Numbered from the stretch's first letter, positions 50,407 through 60,904 are shown. The stretch: 64,000 nt of DNA from Maritimibacter harenae (GCF_009882975.1 NZ_WTUX01000010.1:168346-232345), one strand, 5' to 3'. The notes: generated by a model not told the origin, from the letters alone. A program made the numbers and translations.

Positions 50407-51312
50407 TCACACGAGGCGGGCTTTCACGAAATCCGCCACGCCGCGCAGCGCGTCGCGGGATTCCGGCACCCATCCATCGAAGATCTGGAACACGTGTGGC
50501 GCGCGCGGCCAGACCTGCTCGGTCACCTGGGCGCCGGCGGCGCGCAGATGCGCGGCCATGCGCATGGAATCGTCGCGCAGGATCTCGTCCTCGGCATATT
50601 GGAACAGAACCGGCGGCGCGCCGGGGAAGTCGGCGAAGAGCGGCGAGGCGCGCGGATCGCGCGGGTCGGCCTCGCCCAGGTACCAGCGCACGACATCCTG
50701 TGCGCGGCTCGCGGGCAACATGGGATCGGCGCGCGCGTTGTCGCGGATCGAGGCGCCGGAGAAGGTGAAATCGGTGAGCGGCGACAGGGTGAAGAGCCCT
50801 GCGGGCGGCGTGCCCTCCGCGCAGAGCGCTGCCAGCAGCCCGAGGGCGAGGTTTCCGCCCGCGCTGTCGCCGCCCAGCACGATGTCGCCGGGGTGGTAGC
50901 CGCGGGCGCGGAGGTCGTCCCAGGCCGCGCGCACGTCCTCCACCGCGTCCGGAAACCTGTGCGCCGGGGACAGGCGGTACCGGGCCGCGTAGATCTCGAC
51001 CCCGGTGAGCCAGGCGATGCGCGCCAGCATCGCGGCGTGGGTTTCGGGCGATCCGGCGATGAACCCGCCGCCGTGGATGTAGAGCACCAGCTTGCCACGC
51101 CGGACCGGGTGCGACCCTGGGCGCGCCGAGATCCACAGACCGCCCGCGCCGATCCGGCCGGGGCAGTAGAGCGCATACGGGGGCGCGCGGAAGAGCCGCC
51201 GGGCGCCCAGCTCGAGCATCCGCCGGTTCGCCTCCGGGTCCGCCGCACGCGCGAGCAGCGGCTTGACGGTGGCCCGCGAGAGGGCCGAGAGGAGGGAGAG
51301 GCGCAGGCTCAC
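50407..51312 (-). CDS. Alpha/beta hydrolase, HSL-type esterase/lipase
   Basis: 301 aa, cytoplasmic. Oxyanion motif HGGGF ([18 protein letters not shown]), nucleophile elbow GDSAGG, Asp in [10 protein letters not shown] and His in RAPHVFQIF: the complete hormone-sensitive-lipase family triad. Acts on short acyl esters. ATGA overlap with gshB upstream indicates cotranscription, but no functional link to glutathione is obvious. Convergent with comM, three bases apart. Confidence 0.88.
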   Translation of the reverse strand: MSLRLSLLSALSRATVKPLLARAADPEANRRMLELGARRLFRAPPYALYCPGRIGAGGLWISARPGSHPVRRGKLVLYIHGGGFIAGSPETHAAMLARIAWLTGVEIYAARYRLSPAHRFPDAVEDVRAAWDDLRARGYHPGDIVLGGDSAGGNLALGLLAALCAEGTPPAGLFTLSPLTDFTFSGASIRDNARADPMLPASRAQDVVRWYLGEADPRDPRASPLFADFPGAPPVLFQYAEDEILRDDSMRMAAHLRAAGAQVTEQVWPRAPHVFQIFDGWVPESRDALRGVADFVKARLV

Positions 51313-52250
51313 GCCCGCCGCGCCTCGATCGCCTCCCAGATCTTCGCGGTGATGTTCACGCCGTCGAAGCGTTCGAGCTCCTGGAGCCCGGTGGGGGAGG
51401 TCACGTTGATCTCGGTGAGCCAGTCGCCGATCACGTCGATGCCCACGAAGATCTGTCCCTTCTCGCGCAGGAGCGGGCCGATCCGCGCGCAGATCTCGCG
51501 GTCGCGCTCGGTGAGTTCCACCTTCTCCGGCCGGCCGCCCACGTGCATGTTCGACCGCGTCTCGCCCTCGGCCGGGACCCGGTTGATCGCGCCGACCGGT
51601 TCGCCGTCGACCAGGATCACGCGCTTGTCGCCCTTGGACACCGCGGGCAGGAACTTCTGCGCGATGAGGGGCTCGCGGCTGATCCCCGCGAACAGCTCGT
51701 GCAGCGACGACAGATTGCGGTCGTTGGGGTCGAGCCGGAACACGCCCGCGCCGCCGTTGCCGTAGAGCGGCTTCAGGATGATGTCGCCATGCTCGTGCTT
51801 GAAGGCCTTCAGCGCCGACAGGGACCGCGCGATCATTGTTGGCGGGGTCAGGTCGGGGAATTGCAGGACCAGCAGTTTCTCGGGGTAGTTGCGCACCCAG
51901 AACGGATCGTTGACCACCAGCGTCTTCGGATGGATCAGGTCGAGAAGATGCGTGGTGGTGATGTAGCTCATGTCGAAGGGCGGATCCTGCCGCAGCCAGA
52001 CCACGTCGAAGTCCGAGAGATCCACCTCGGTCATATCGCCCTGCGTCACGTGATTGCCCACCTCGCGGCGCAGCTCGATCGGGCAGCCGCGCGCCAGCAC
52101 GCGCCCGTCGCGGAACGACAGCTCGTCGGGCGTGTAGTAGAACAGTTCATGTCCCCGCGCCTGGGCTTCCTCGGCGATGCGGAACGTGGAATCGGCGTTG
52201 ATGTCGATCGCGTCGATCGGGTCCATCTGGATGGCGACTTTGAGGCTCAT
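51309..52250 (-). CDS. gshB: Glutathione synthetase
   Basis: ATP-grasp ligase joining gamma-glutamylcysteine and glycine; 313 aa, cytoplasmic. [25 protein letters not shown] N terminus (here [11 protein letters not shown]), [54 protein letters not shown] and [20 protein letters not shown] are diagnostic. GGGAG six bases before the ATG at 52250. First of gshB-esterase; yraN is 58 bp upstream on the same strand. Confidence 0.95.
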   Translation of the reverse strand: MSLKVAIQMDPIDAIDINADSTFRIAEEAQARGHELFYYTPDELSFRDGRVLARGCPIELRREVGNHVTQGDMTEVDLSDFDVVWLRQDPPFDMSYITTTHLLDLIHPKTLVVNDPFWVRNYPEKLLVLQFPDLTPPTMIARSLSALKAFKHEHGDIILKPLYGNGGAGVFRLDPNDRNLSSLHELFAGISREPLIAQKFLPAVSKGDKRVILVDGEPVGAINRVPAEGETRSNMHVGGRPEKVELTERDREICARIGPLLREKGQIFVGIDVIGDWLTEINVTSPTGLQELERFDGVNITAKIWEAIEARRA

Positions 52251-52308
52251 GCATCACTCCCGGCGTTTTGCCTTTACATGGCGCAGCCGGGGCCCAAGCA
52301 CAATGGGC

Positions 52309-52659
52309 TCACAGGGTGATGTTTTCGAACCGCGCCGTGCGCCCCGTGGCGTCGACCATCGCAAGGTCGACGCGCATGCCCATGCGCATCCCGTCCGGGA
52401 CCTGGCCCAGGAACTCGGTGGCCGTCTGGCAGATCCGGCCCAGCTGCGCCTGCGTCAGCCGGGCGGCGGCGCGGGCCAGGTCGCGGGCCTTTTTCACTTC
52501 GACGAAGACGAAGTCGTCGCCGTGGCGCAGGACAAGGTCCACCTCGCCGCCGGAGCCGCGCCACCGGCGCGCCACGATGCCGTAGCCGCCGCGTTCGTAT
52601 TCCCGTGCGACCGACTCCTCGGCGGCCAGCCCGGCGAGATAGGATGTGCGTCCCGACAT
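52309..52659 (-). CDS. yraN: YraN family (UPF0102) endonuclease-like protein
   Basis: 116 aa, restriction-endonuclease-like fold: AGLAAEESVAREYERGGYGIVARRWRGSGGEVDLVLRHGDDFVFVEVK contains the E..D..ExK nuclease pattern (E-V-D-L and F-V-E-V-K). Two bases after the rsmI stop, so cotranscribed. The rsmI-yraN-PBP activator neighbourhood is conserved across proteobacteria. Role uncertain; Holliday-junction or repair nuclease is a common suggestion. Confidence 0.92.
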   Translation of the reverse strand: MSGRTSYLAGLAAEESVAREYERGGYGIVARRWRGSGGEVDLVLRHGDDFVFVEVKKARDLARAAARLTQAQLGRICQTATEFLGQVPDGMRMGMRVDLAMVDATGRTARFENITL

Positions 52660-52661
52660 GG

Positions 52662-53516
52662 TCAGTCCTTTTCCAATGCCAGCGCCGCCTGGTAGACCTT
52701 GCGCCGCGGCAACCCATACGCCTCGGCGACCGTCGCCGCGGCATCCTTGAGGCTCATGTCCTCCATCGCGCGGCGCAGGGCCGCTTCCATCGTCTCCTCC
52801 GCGACCTCTTCAGTCCCGCGATCGACCACGATCACGATCTCGCCCTTCAACGTCCGCTCCGCGACCGTGTCGCGCAATTCGCCCAGGCTGCCGCGCAGCA
52901 CCTCTTCGAACTTCTTGGTCAGCTCGCGGCACACCGCCGCCTGCCGATCCTCACCGGCACACTCGCACAGATCACCTAACGTTTCCCTAACGCGCTTCGG
53001 GCTTTCGAACAGGACCAGTGTCGCCGGCAGTCGCACCAGTTCGGCCAGCCATTTCGCGCGCGCCCCAGCCGAGGACGGCGCGAAGCCCGCGAAAAGGTAA
53101 CGGTCGGTGGGCAGGCCCGACAGGCTCAGGGCCGCCGGCACCGCCGAAGCGCCGGGCGCGGTGGTCACGAGATGCCCGGCCGCCGCCGCATCGCGCGCCA
53201 GCGCATAGCCCGGGTCCGCGATCAGGGGCGTGCCCGCTTCGCTCACGTAGGCCACGGACCGCCCTTCGCCCAAGAGCTTCACGAGGCCCGCGCGCCCCTG
53301 CGCGCCCGAATGGTCGTGGTAGGGGATGAGCGGACGCCCGCCCACCGCGATGCCGTGAATCTCCATCAATTTTCGCGCCGTGCGCGTGTCCTCGGCGGCT
53401 ATGACATCGGCCGAGGCGAGTATGTCGAGCGCACGCAACGTGATGTCGCGTGCATTCCCGATCGGGGTCGCCACGAGGTAGAGTCCCGGCTCCAGCGATA
53501 CTTGCGCGGGTTTCAA
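52662..53516 (-). CDS. rsmI: 16S rRNA (cytidine-1402-2'-O)-methyltransferase
   Basis: Methylates the ribose of C1402 in the decoding centre; 284 aa, tetrapyrrole-methylase fold. LYLVATPIGNARDITLRALDIL, AAEDTRTARKLM, SEAGTPLIADPGYALAR, GASAVPAALSLSGLP and RELTKKFEEVLRGSLGEL are diagnostic. TTG start at 53516 (CAGG upstream); no better ATG exists in frame. Divergent from the PBP activator gene as in Escherichia coli (yraL-lpoA). Confidence 0.94.
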   Translation of the reverse strand: MKPAQVSLEPGLYLVATPIGNARDITLRALDILASADVIAAEDTRTARKLMEIHGIAVGGRPLIPYHDHSGAQGRAGLVKLLGEGRSVAYVSEAGTPLIADPGYALARDAAAAGHLVTTAPGASAVPAALSLSGLPTDRYLFAGFAPSSAGARAKWLAELVRLPATLVLFESPKRVRETLGDLCECAGEDRQAAVCRELTKKFEEVLRGSLGELRDTVAERTLKGEIVIVVDRGTEEVAEETMEAALRRAMEDMSLKDAAATVAEAYGLPRRKVYQAALALEKD

Positions 53517-53607
53517 GGGTGGACCTGCCTTTCTTGACGTTTATTATGGCTGCCGTCTGCCGAGGCGTGCCGAAGCCCGCGGACCCGAACGGAATTGCGG
53601 GAAAAGG

Positions 53608-54795
53608 ATGCCCTTCATGTTTGCTCTTTTGGACCGCGCCCGCAAGCTGCCGGCGCTTGCCCTTGCACTTATTTCGCTGGCGGTGCTGACCGCCTGTGGC
53701 GGGGGTATCACCAACACCGGCGGACCGCGAATCAACACGTCGGAACCGGTCCCCGTGGCGCTTCTGGTGCCGGGCGGTTCCAGCTCTGCCACCGACAACA
53801 CCCTCGCCGCGTCGCTGGAAAATGCCGCGCGGCTCGCGATGGGAGAGCTCGACGGGGTGAGCATCGACCTGCGGGTCTACAACACCGCCGGCAGCGCCGA
53901 GACCGCTTCGAGCCAGGCGCAGGCGGCCGTCGCCGACGGGGCCAAGATCATCCTTGGCCCGGTCTATGCCGAGAACGCGGCCGCCGCGGGTGTCGCCGCG
54001 CGCTCGCGCGGGGTGAACGTGCTGGCCTTCTCGAACAACCCGGGCGTTGCGGGCGGTAACGTCTTCATCCTGGGCAACACGTTCCAGAACACGGCCAACC
54101 GCCTGGTGCGCTACGCGGCCTCGCAGGATCGCGGCAACATCATGGTCGTCTACGGCCAGAGCCCGGCCGAGGAGCTGGCGCGCAACGCGATTCAGCAGGC
54201 CATCGCCTCCACCCCGGGCGCGGTTCAGGCCGGGTCGGCTGGCTTCGAGCTGAGCCAGAACGGCGTCGTGCAGGCGATCCCGGAAATCTCGGACACGGTG
54301 AAGGCATCGGGTGCGAGCTCGGTCTTCCTGACCTCGGGCACCGACGGCGCGCTGCCGTTCGTGACTTCGCTCCTGCCGGAAAACGGCGTGAAGCCGGGCG
54401 ACGTGCAGTTCGTCGGCATCCAGCGCTGGGACATCCCGTCCAGCGCCACCACGCTGCCCGGCGTGCAGGGCGGCTGGTTCGCGCTGCCCGACCCGACGCT
54501 CACCCAGCGGTTCAACCAGCGCTACGAAGCCGCCTACGGACAGCCGCCGCACCCGATTGCGGGCCTTGCCTATGACGGGATCGCGGCCATCGGTGCACTC
54601 GTGAAGGCGGGCAATGCCAACGCGCTCTCGGGGTCCGCGCTGACCCAGTCGCAGGGCTTCGTGGGCGTCAACGGCGTGTTCCGCCTGCGGGGCGACGGCA
54701 CGAACGAGCGCGGCCTGGCCGTGGCGCAGATCCAGAACCAACAGGTGGTCGTGATCGACCCCGCGCCAAGAAGCTTTGCCGGTGCCGGATTCTGA
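53608..54795 (+). CDS. Penicillin-binding protein activator (LpoA/LppC-like lipoprotein)
   Basis: 395 aa. Lipoprotein signal with lipobox LTAC (C30), then a periplasmic-binding-protein type I fold: VPVALLVPGGSSS, ILGPVYAENA, NVLAFSNNPGV, YDGIAAIGALV. This is the LppC/LpoA C-terminal-domain family without the TPR part of enterobacterial LpoA. In gamma-proteobacteria LpoA activates PBP1a from the outer membrane. Start is ambiguous: ATG 53608 abuts AAAAGG, ATG 53617 has it nine bases upstream. Overlaps the glnD start. Confidence 0.85.
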   Translation: MPFMFALLDRARKLPALALALISLAVLTACGGGITNTGGPRINTSEPVPVALLVPGGSSSATDNTLAASLENAARLAMGELDGVSIDLRVYNTAGSAETASSQAQAAVADGAKIILGPVYAENAAAAGVAARSRGVNVLAFSNNPGVAGGNVFILGNTFQNTANRLVRYAASQDRGNIMVVYGQSPAEELARNAIQQAIASTPGAVQAGSAGFELSQNGVVQAIPEISDTVKASGASSVFLTSGTDGALPFVTSLLPENGVKPGDVQFVGIQRWDIPSSATTLPGVQGGWFALPDPTLTQRFNQRYEAAYGQPPHPIAGLAYDGIAAIGALVKAGNANALSGSALTQSQGFVGVNGVFRLRGDGTNERGLAVAQIQNQQVVVIDPAPRSFAGAGF

Positions 54796-57565
54796 TCTTC
54801 TCGAGACGAGACCGCAGCTTACCGATGGCCTGATCGCCCCGGCCGACCAGATCTTCGACCGCGCCGCGGTCGAGGACGAGATCGCCGCGTCCGCCCCCGA
54901 CGACGCCGATGCGGCGGCCGTGCGCAAGGCGACGGTCGCGGCACTGTCCAAGGCGCAGGCGGCCGGGCGCAAGGTGATCGAAGAGCGGTTCCTGGCGGAC
55001 CCCCACGCCTCGCGCGAAGCGGTGCAGAGCTATGCCTGGCTGACCGACGGGCTGGTCCAGACGGTCTTCCGGGTCGCCACGCAGCGGCTTCACAAGGTCA
55101 GCAACCCGACCTCGTCCGAGCGCATGTCCGTGCTGGCGGTGGGCGGCTACGGGCGCTTCGAGATGGCGCCCTATTCCGACGTCGACCTGCTGTTTCTCAC
55201 GCCCTACAAGATCACCGCCTGGGCCGAGAGCGTCATCGAGTCGATGCTCTACATGCTGTGGGACCTGCACCTGAAGGTCGGCCACGCCTCGCGTACGATC
55301 AAGGACTGCCTGCGGTTGGGCAAAGACGATTTCACGATCCGCACCGCGCTTCTCGAGATCCGCTACATCGACGGCGACGAACCGCTGGCGCAGGAGCTGG
55401 CCTCGCACCTGTTCGAGGACCTCTTCGAGGGCACCGCGCCCGAGTTCATCGAGGCCAAGCTCGAGGAGCGCAGCGAACGCCACATCAAGCAGGGCGGCCA
55501 GCGTTACATGGTCGAGCCCAACGTGAAGGAGGGCAAGGGCGGCCTGCGCGATCTGCAGACGCTGATCTGGGTGGCCAAGTACCTCCACCGCGTCGTGCGG
55601 GCGCGCGAGCTGATGGATGTCGGCATGTTCACGGAAGAGGAGATGAAGACCTTCCGGGAGGCCAACAATTTCCTCTGGGGCGTGCGCTGCCACATGCACC
55701 TGCTGACCGGCCGTGCCGCCGACCAGCTGACCTTCGATTTGCAGGTCGAGGTCGCCGAGCGGATGGGGTATTCCGACCGCGGCGGGCGCCGGGCGGTCGA
55801 GCATTTCATGCAGGACTACTTCCGCCATGCTACCCAGGTGGGCGAGCTCACGCGCATCTTCCTCACGGGGCTCGAGAACGAACACCTCAAGAAGGAGCCG
55901 ATGCTCGTCGGGCTGTTCAAACGGCGCAAGAAGGTGAAACCGGGCTTCAAGGTCGAGAACGGGCGCCTGACCTTCGAGGACGAAGAGGCGTTCCTGTCCG
56001 ACAAGCTCAACCTTCTGCGCATCTTCGAGGAGGGGCTACGCACCGGCGTGCTGATCCACCCGGAGGCGATGCTGGTCATTGCCGCCAACCTCGACCTGAT
56101 CGACGACGACATGCGCGAGAACCGCGAGGCGTCGCGCATCTTCCTCGACCTGCTCCTGAAACACGGCAACCCGGAACGCGCGCTCCGGCGCATGAACGAG
56201 CTCGGGGTGCTGGCCGCCTTCGTGCCGGAGTTCGAGCCCATCGTCGCGATGATGCAGTTCAACATGTATCACAGCTTCACGGTGGACGAGCACACCATCC
56301 AGTGCATCTCGGCGCTGGCCGAGATCGAGCGGGGCGAACGGACCGAGGATCTGCCGATCTCGTCGCAGGTGCTCAAGGCGGGCGTGAACCGCAAGGTGCT
56401 CTACGTCGCGCTCTTCTGCCACGACATCGGCAAGGGCCGCGAGGAGGACCATTCGATCCTGGGCGCGCGCATCGCACGTCGGATCGCCACGCGGCTGGGG
56501 CTCACGAAATCAGAGGTCGAGACGGTCGAGTGGCTGGTGCGCTACCACCTGCTGATGTCGGACGTGGCCCAGAAACGCGACCTCTCGGACCCGCGCACGA
56601 TCAAGGGCTTCGCCAAGGCGGTGTCGAACAAGAAGCGGCTCGACCTGCTGCTGGTGCTCACCGTCTGCGATATCCGGGGCGTGGGCCCCGGCACCTGGAA
56701 CAACTGGAAGGCCGCGCTCCTGCGCGATCTCTACCGCCAGACGGCCAAGGCGCTCGAGGAAGGGATCGAGGCGCTGTCGCCCGCCGTGCGTTCGGACCAT
56801 GCCAAGAAGGCGCTGCGCGCGCAGCTGACCGACTGGGACCGCAAGGACGTGCGCGTCGAGACGGGGCGCCATTACGACACCTACTGGCAGGGCCTGGGCA
56901 CACCCGAGCACGTGGTCTTCGCGGGGCTGCTCAAGGGGCTCGACGCCGATGAGATCCGCATCGGGCTGACCCAGGACAACGACCGCGACGCGACGCGCGC
57001 GGCCTTCGTGCTGGCCGACCACCCCGGCATCTTCTCGCGCCTCGCCGGCGCGCTGGCGCTGGTGGGCGCCAACGTGGTCGACGCGCGCACCTACACGACG
57101 AAGGACGGTTACGCGACGGCGGTATTCTGGATCCAGGACCACGACGGCCACCCGTTCGAGGACATCAAGCTCAAGCGGCTCGAGGACATGATCCACAAGA
57201 CGCTGTCGGGCGAGGTCATCGCGCGCGACGCGATGAAGTCGCGCGACAAGCTGAAGAAGCGCGAACGCGCCTTCAAGGTGCCGACCAGCATCACCTTCGA
57301 CAACGACGCCTCCGACATCTACACGCTGATCGAGGTCGACACCCGTGACCGTCCCGGCCTGCTCTACGACCTGACCCGGACGCTGGCGGACAACCACATC
57401 TACATCGCCAGCGCGGTGATCGCGACCTACGGGGAGCAGGTGGTCGACACGTTCTACGTGAAGGACATGTTCGGGCTGAAATTCTTCTCGGACGGGAAGA
57501 TGAAATCGCTCGAGAAGAAGCTGCGCGAGGCGATCGTGCAGGGCGCGGAAAGGGCTGATCGCTGA
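54782..57565 (+). CDS. glnD: Bifunctional [protein-PII] uridylyltransferase/uridylyl-removing enzyme
   Basis: Nitrogen-status sensor that adds UMP to PII at low glutamine and removes it at high glutamine; about 927 aa. Nucleotidyltransferase motif GGYGRFEMAPYSDVDLLFL near 120-140, HD phosphohydrolase around 545 (CHDIGKGREEDHS), and two C-terminal ACT domains (FSRLAGALALVGANVVDARTYT; DRPGLLYDLTRTLADNHIYIAS). Start uncertain: GTG 54782 or TTG 54776, both overlapping the PBP activator end; weak AAGAAG precedes. murJ follows with one shared base. Confidence 0.94.
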   Translation: MPDSDLLETRPQLTDGLIAPADQIFDRAAVEDEIAASAPDDADAAAVRKATVAALSKAQAAGRKVIEERFLADPHASREAVQSYAWLTDGLVQTVFRVATQRLHKVSNPTSSERMSVLAVGGYGRFEMAPYSDVDLLFLTPYKITAWAESVIESMLYMLWDLHLKVGHASRTIKDCLRLGKDDFTIRTALLEIRYIDGDEPLAQELASHLFEDLFEGTAPEFIEAKLEERSERHIKQGGQRYMVEPNVKEGKGGLRDLQTLIWVAKYLHRVVRARELMDVGMFTEEEMKTFREANNFLWGVRCHMHLLTGRAADQLTFDLQVEVAERMGYSDRGGRRAVEHFMQDYFRHATQVGELTRIFLTGLENEHLKKEPMLVGLFKRRKKVKPGFKVENGRLTFEDEEAFLSDKLNLLRIFEEGLRTGVLIHPEAMLVIAANLDLIDDDMRENREASRIFLDLLLKHGNPERALRRMNELGVLAAFVPEFEPIVAMMQFNMYHSFTVDEHTIQCISALAEIERGERTEDLPISSQVLKAGVNRKVLYVALFCHDIGKGREEDHSILGARIARRIATRLGLTKSEVETVEWLVRYHLLMSDVAQKRDLSDPRTIKGFAKAVSNKKRLDLLLVLTVCDIRGVGPGTWNNWKAALLRDLYRQTAKALEEGIEALSPAVRSDHAKKALRAQLTDWDRKDVRVETGRHYDTYWQGLGTPEHVVFAGLLKGLDADEIRIGLTQDNDRDATRAAFVLADHPGIFSRLAGALALVGANVVDARTYTTKDGYATAVFWIQDHDGHPFEDIKLKRLEDMIHKTLSGEVIARDAMKSRDKLKKRERAFKVPTSITFDNDASDIYTLIEVDTRDRPGLLYDLTRTLADNHIYIASAVIATYGEQVVDTFYVKDMFGLKFFSDGKMKSLEKKLREAIVQGAERADR

Positions 57566-59106
57566 TGGCCGGCATCCGGCTCGTGCGCGGGTTCCTGACG
57601 GTGGGCGGATGGACGGCGATGAGCCGCGTCCTTGGCTTCGTACGCGACATCGCCATCGCCGGCGCGATGGGGGCGGGGCCGGTGGCCGAAGCCTTCTTCA
57701 TCGCCTTCAGCCTGCCCAACATGTTCCGCCGCTTCTTCGCGGAAGGCGCGTTCAACACCGCCTTCGTCCCGATGTTCTCGAAGAAGGTCGAGGGCGACGA
57801 CGGGGCGATGGAATTCGCGCGCGACGCGCTGACCGGCCTGGCCTCGATCCTGCTGGTGCTCACGATCATCGCGCAGATCTTCATGCCCGCGCTGGTGCTC
57901 GCGATGGCGTCGGGCTTCGCGGCCGACGAGCGGCTCGACATCGCCACGCTCTACGGCCGGATCGCGTTTCCCTACATCTTCTTCATCTCGCTCTCCGCGC
58001 TCCTGTCGGGGCTGCTGAACGCGGTGGGGCGCTTCGCGGCCGCGGCGGCCGCGCCGGTGCTTCTGAACGTGATCTTCCTCGTGGCGATCGCGATCGCCGC
58101 CTTCGCCGGGTTCGAGATCGGCCTGACGCTCGCCTGGGCGATCCCGATCGCGGGCGTGGCGCAGCTGGCGCTGGTCTGGACCGCGGCGGCGCGCGCGGGC
58201 TACCGCATCTGGCCGCGCAGGCCGCGCATGACGCCGGAGCTCAAGCGGCTGGCGATCATCGCCGGACCTGCCGCGCTGGCGCAGGGCGTCGTGCAGGTGA
58301 ACCTGCTGGTGGGCCGGCAGGTGTCGTCCTTCTTCGACGGTGCCATCGCGTGGCTGAGTTACGCCGACCGGCTCTACCAGCTGCCGCTGGGCATTGTGGG
58401 GATCGGGATCGGCATCGTGTTGCTGCCCGACCTGTCGCGCCGCCTGCGCGCCGAGGACGAGGGCGGGGCGCGCTGGTCGTTCTCCCGCGCGGGCGAGATC
58501 GCTCTGCTCCTGACCATCCCGTCCGCCGTGGCGCTCATGGTCATCCCCATCCCGCTCGTCCAGGTCCTGTTCGAACGCGGCGCGTTCACCACCGACGACA
58601 CCGCCAAGACGGCGCTCGCCGTGGCGGTTTATGGCCTGGGCCTGCCCGCCTTCGTGCTCCAGAAGGTGCTTCAGCCGGTCTACTTCGCGCGCGGCAACAC
58701 CAAGACGCCGTTCTACTTCGCGCTCGTCTCGCTCGTGGTGAACGCGGGCGTGGCCATCGGGCTCGCCCCCGTCGTGGGCTACATCGCGGCGGCCTTCGGC
58801 ACCACCTTCGCAGGCTGGGCGATGACGCTGGCGCTCTGGATCGGCACCGCGCGCATGGGCGAATCCACGCGCTTCGACGCCCGGTTCTGGCGCAAGCTCT
58901 GGGGCATCCTCGCGGCCTCGGCCATCATGGGGGCCGAACTCTGGGGCGGGTTGGTGCTGCTCGGGCCGATGCTGGGCACGCCGGGGGTCGAGATCCTGGC
59001 GCTCGCGATCCTGATCCTGTCGGGAACCGTGACCTATTTCGTGGCCGGGCGGATCTTCGGCGCGGTGCGGCTGTCGGACATCAAGGCGATGACCCGGCGG
59101 GGGTAG
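57565..59106 (+). CDS. murJ: Lipid II flippase MurJ
   Basis: Inner-membrane flippase moving the peptidoglycan precursor lipid II outward; 513 aa, 14 helices, MVF/MviN family. N-terminal GGWTAMSRVLGFVRDIAIAGAMG, then FSLPNMFRRFFAEGAFNTAFVPMF with essential arginines, and LLVGRQVSSFFDGAIAWLSYADRLYQLPLGI. Start codon overlaps the glnD stop by one base (TGATG); glnD-murJ adjacency is usual in alphaproteobacteria. Confidence 0.95.
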   Translation: MAGIRLVRGFLTVGGWTAMSRVLGFVRDIAIAGAMGAGPVAEAFFIAFSLPNMFRRFFAEGAFNTAFVPMFSKKVEGDDGAMEFARDALTGLASILLVLTIIAQIFMPALVLAMASGFAADERLDIATLYGRIAFPYIFFISLSALLSGLLNAVGRFAAAAAAPVLLNVIFLVAIAIAAFAGFEIGLTLAWAIPIAGVAQLALVWTAAARAGYRIWPRRPRMTPELKRLAIIAGPAALAQGVVQVNLLVGRQVSSFFDGAIAWLSYADRLYQLPLGIVGIGIGIVLLPDLSRRLRAEDEGGARWSFSRAGEIALLLTIPSAVALMVIPIPLVQVLFERGAFTTDDTAKTALAVAVYGLGLPAFVLQKVLQPVYFARGNTKTPFYFALVSLVVNAGVAIGLAPVVGYIAAAFGTTFAGWAMTLALWIGTARMGESTRFDARFWRKLWGILAASAIMGAELWGGLVLLGPMLGTPGVEILALAILILSGTVTYFVAGRIFGAVRLSDIKAMTRRG

Positions 59107-59112
59107 ATGCCG

Positions 59113-59805
59113 TCAGCGTCGCTGCCGGATACGTGAGACGATCCGGCTCCACGACCCCGGGTAGAGCAGCGCGGCGATGAAGAAGCCGGAAATGAAGCCC
59201 GAGATATCGGCCACCCAGCCGGTGCCGGCGCCGAAGAAAACCCCGAAGATGAACTGGATCGCGATCAGCGCGCCGATCAGCGCGAAGGCCTGGATCTGGC
59301 GCCCGCCGGTCTCGCCGAGCCGGAGGTAGAGCACCAGCGTGAAGGCTCCCACCAGCGAATAGGCCCCGGGATAGCCGCCGAAGAGCGGCACGCGGGTGTC
59401 CCAGACGATGCCGTAGACCACGGCCGCCACGATGGACGAGCCGAGGAAGATGATGGGCACGCTCCATTGCCCCATGCGCTCGGACACCATCTTGCCCAGC
59501 GCGAGCAGGAACACGATCACGAAGGCCGCCTGCGTGAAGGCGCCCTGCAGGAACGGGTAGGTGATGAAACGCAGGAGGTATTCCGGGCGCACCGTCCGGT
59601 TCTCGACCATCCAGGCGAAGAGCGGCTCGTAGAAGCCGTAATCCTCGATCAGCTGGAGCCTCAGGCCGGAGATCTCGGGGCCGCCGAAAAGCCCTGCGCC
59701 GGTGGCGAGAAACACGAGTTCGATCCCGCCGATGATCACGGCGAGGGCGACCACCACCGGGGGCAGGGGGTTCACGGGGCGCGCGGTATCGGGGTTCTGC
59801 GTCAT
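59113..59805 (-). CDS. Rhomboid-fold membrane protein lacking catalytic residues
   Basis: 230 aa, about seven helices. Rhomboid layout is clear (RFITYPFLQGAFTQAAFVIVFLLALGKMVSERMG, then YPGAYSLVGAF and VADISGFISGFFIAALLYP). The protease residues are missing: the GxSG serine loop reads GAYS (147-150) with Tyr at the nucleophile place, the AHxxG histidine is replaced (ADISG, 199-203), and the helix-2 H and N are Q and V. So a pseudoprotease. Start 59805 chosen for AAGGAAGG upstream; 59835 is an in-frame alternative. Convergent with murJ, divergent from trpS. Confidence 0.82.
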   Translation of the reverse strand: MTQNPDTARPVNPLPPVVVALAVIIGGIELVFLATGAGLFGGPEISGLRLQLIEDYGFYEPLFAWMVENRTVRPEYLLRFITYPFLQGAFTQAAFVIVFLLALGKMVSERMGQWSVPIIFLGSSIVAAVVYGIVWDTRVPLFGGYPGAYSLVGAFTLVLYLRLGETGGRQIQAFALIGALIAIQFIFGVFFGAGTGWVADISGFISGFFIAALLYPGSWSRIVSRIRQRR

Positions 59806-59876
59806 GGGGCCTTCCTTGACGGGGGTTTCCGGCATGGGTAAGCGAGCCGGGCAGAGAAATCCAGACGGAGTTCGTG

Positions 59877-60896
59877 ATGTCGGACCAGACCTTCCCCAGC
59901 CGCGTGTTTTCCGGGATCAAGCCTTCGGGCGGCCTGACCCTGGGCAATTACCTGGGCGCGATCCAGCGCTGGGTCGACATGCAGGAGGATCCGACGTTCG
60001 AAACGATCTTCTGCGTCGTGGACATGCACGCGATCACGGTCTGGCAGGATCCCGCCGACCTGACGCGCGCGACCCGTGAAGTGGCCGCCGCGATGATCGC
60101 CTCCGGCATCGATCCGGAGCGCTCGATCCTGTTCAACCAGTGCCGGGTGCCCGCGCATGCCGAACTCGGCTGGCTTCTGAGCTGCGTGGCGCGCGTGGGC
60201 TGGATGAACCGGATGACCCAGTTCAAGGACAAGGCCGGCAAGAACACCGAGAAGGTGTCGCTTGGTCTTTACGCCTATCCCGCGCTGATGGCCGCCGACA
60301 TCCTGGCCTACCACGCCACCCATGTGCCGGTGGGCGAGGATCAGAAACAGCACGTCGAGCTCACGCGCGACATCGCCGCCAAGTTCAACCACGACTACGG
60401 CGTGGATTTCTTCCCGATGACCGAACCGGTGATCGAGGGTCCCGCGATGCGGGTGATGAACCTGCGCGACGGGTCGAAGAAGATGTCGAAGTCGGGCGAG
60501 AGCGACATGGAGCGCATCAACATGCTCGATGATGCCGACACGATCTCCAAGAAGTTCAAGAAGGCGCGCACCGACCCGGAAGCGCTGCCGTCGGAGATGG
60601 ACGGCCTGGCCGAACGCCCCGAGGCGCGCAACCTGGTCAACATCTACGCGGGCCTTGCCGGAATGAGCTCGCAGGCCGTGCTGGGCGAATACGGCGGGGC
60701 CGGCTGGGGCACGTTCAAGCCCGCGCTGGCCGAGCTGGCGGTCGAGAAGCTCGCCCCAGTGTCGGACGAGATGCGCCGGCTTCTGAACGCGCCCGACGAG
60801 ATCGACGCGCTGATGGCGCGCGGTGCCGAGCGCGCCGCCGCCGTGGCCGAGCCGATCCTGGCCGAGACGTTCCGCATCATGGGTTTCGTGCGCTGA
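59877..60896 (+). CDS. trpS: Tryptophanyl-tRNA synthetase
   Basis: Charges tRNA-Trp; class I synthetase, 339 aa, cytoplasmic. HIGH-type motif [12 protein letters not shown] (16-27), [31 protein letters not shown], and [13 protein letters not shown] six bases before the ATG at 59877 sets the start. It is followed by a dispersed repeat/terminator region. Confidence 0.96.
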   Translation: MSDQTFPSRVFSGIKPSGGLTLGNYLGAIQRWVDMQEDPTFETIFCVVDMHAITVWQDPADLTRATREVAAAMIASGIDPERSILFNQCRVPAHAELGWLLSCVARVGWMNRMTQFKDKAGKNTEKVSLGLYAYPALMAADILAYHATHVPVGEDQKQHVELTRDIAAKFNHDYGVDFFPMTEPVIEGPAMRVMNLRDGSKKMSKSGESDMERINMLDDADTISKKFKKARTDPEALPSEMDGLAERPEARNLVNIYAGLAGMSSQAVLGEYGGAGWGTFKPALAELAVEKLAPVSDEMRRLLNAPDEIDALMARGAERAAAVAEPILAETFRIMGFVR

Positions 60897-60904
60897 GCCC
60901 CTGC

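Noticed and set aside
59113..59835. Active rhomboid protease
   Set aside because: The catalytic Ser and His positions are substituted, as are the helix-2 His and Asn.
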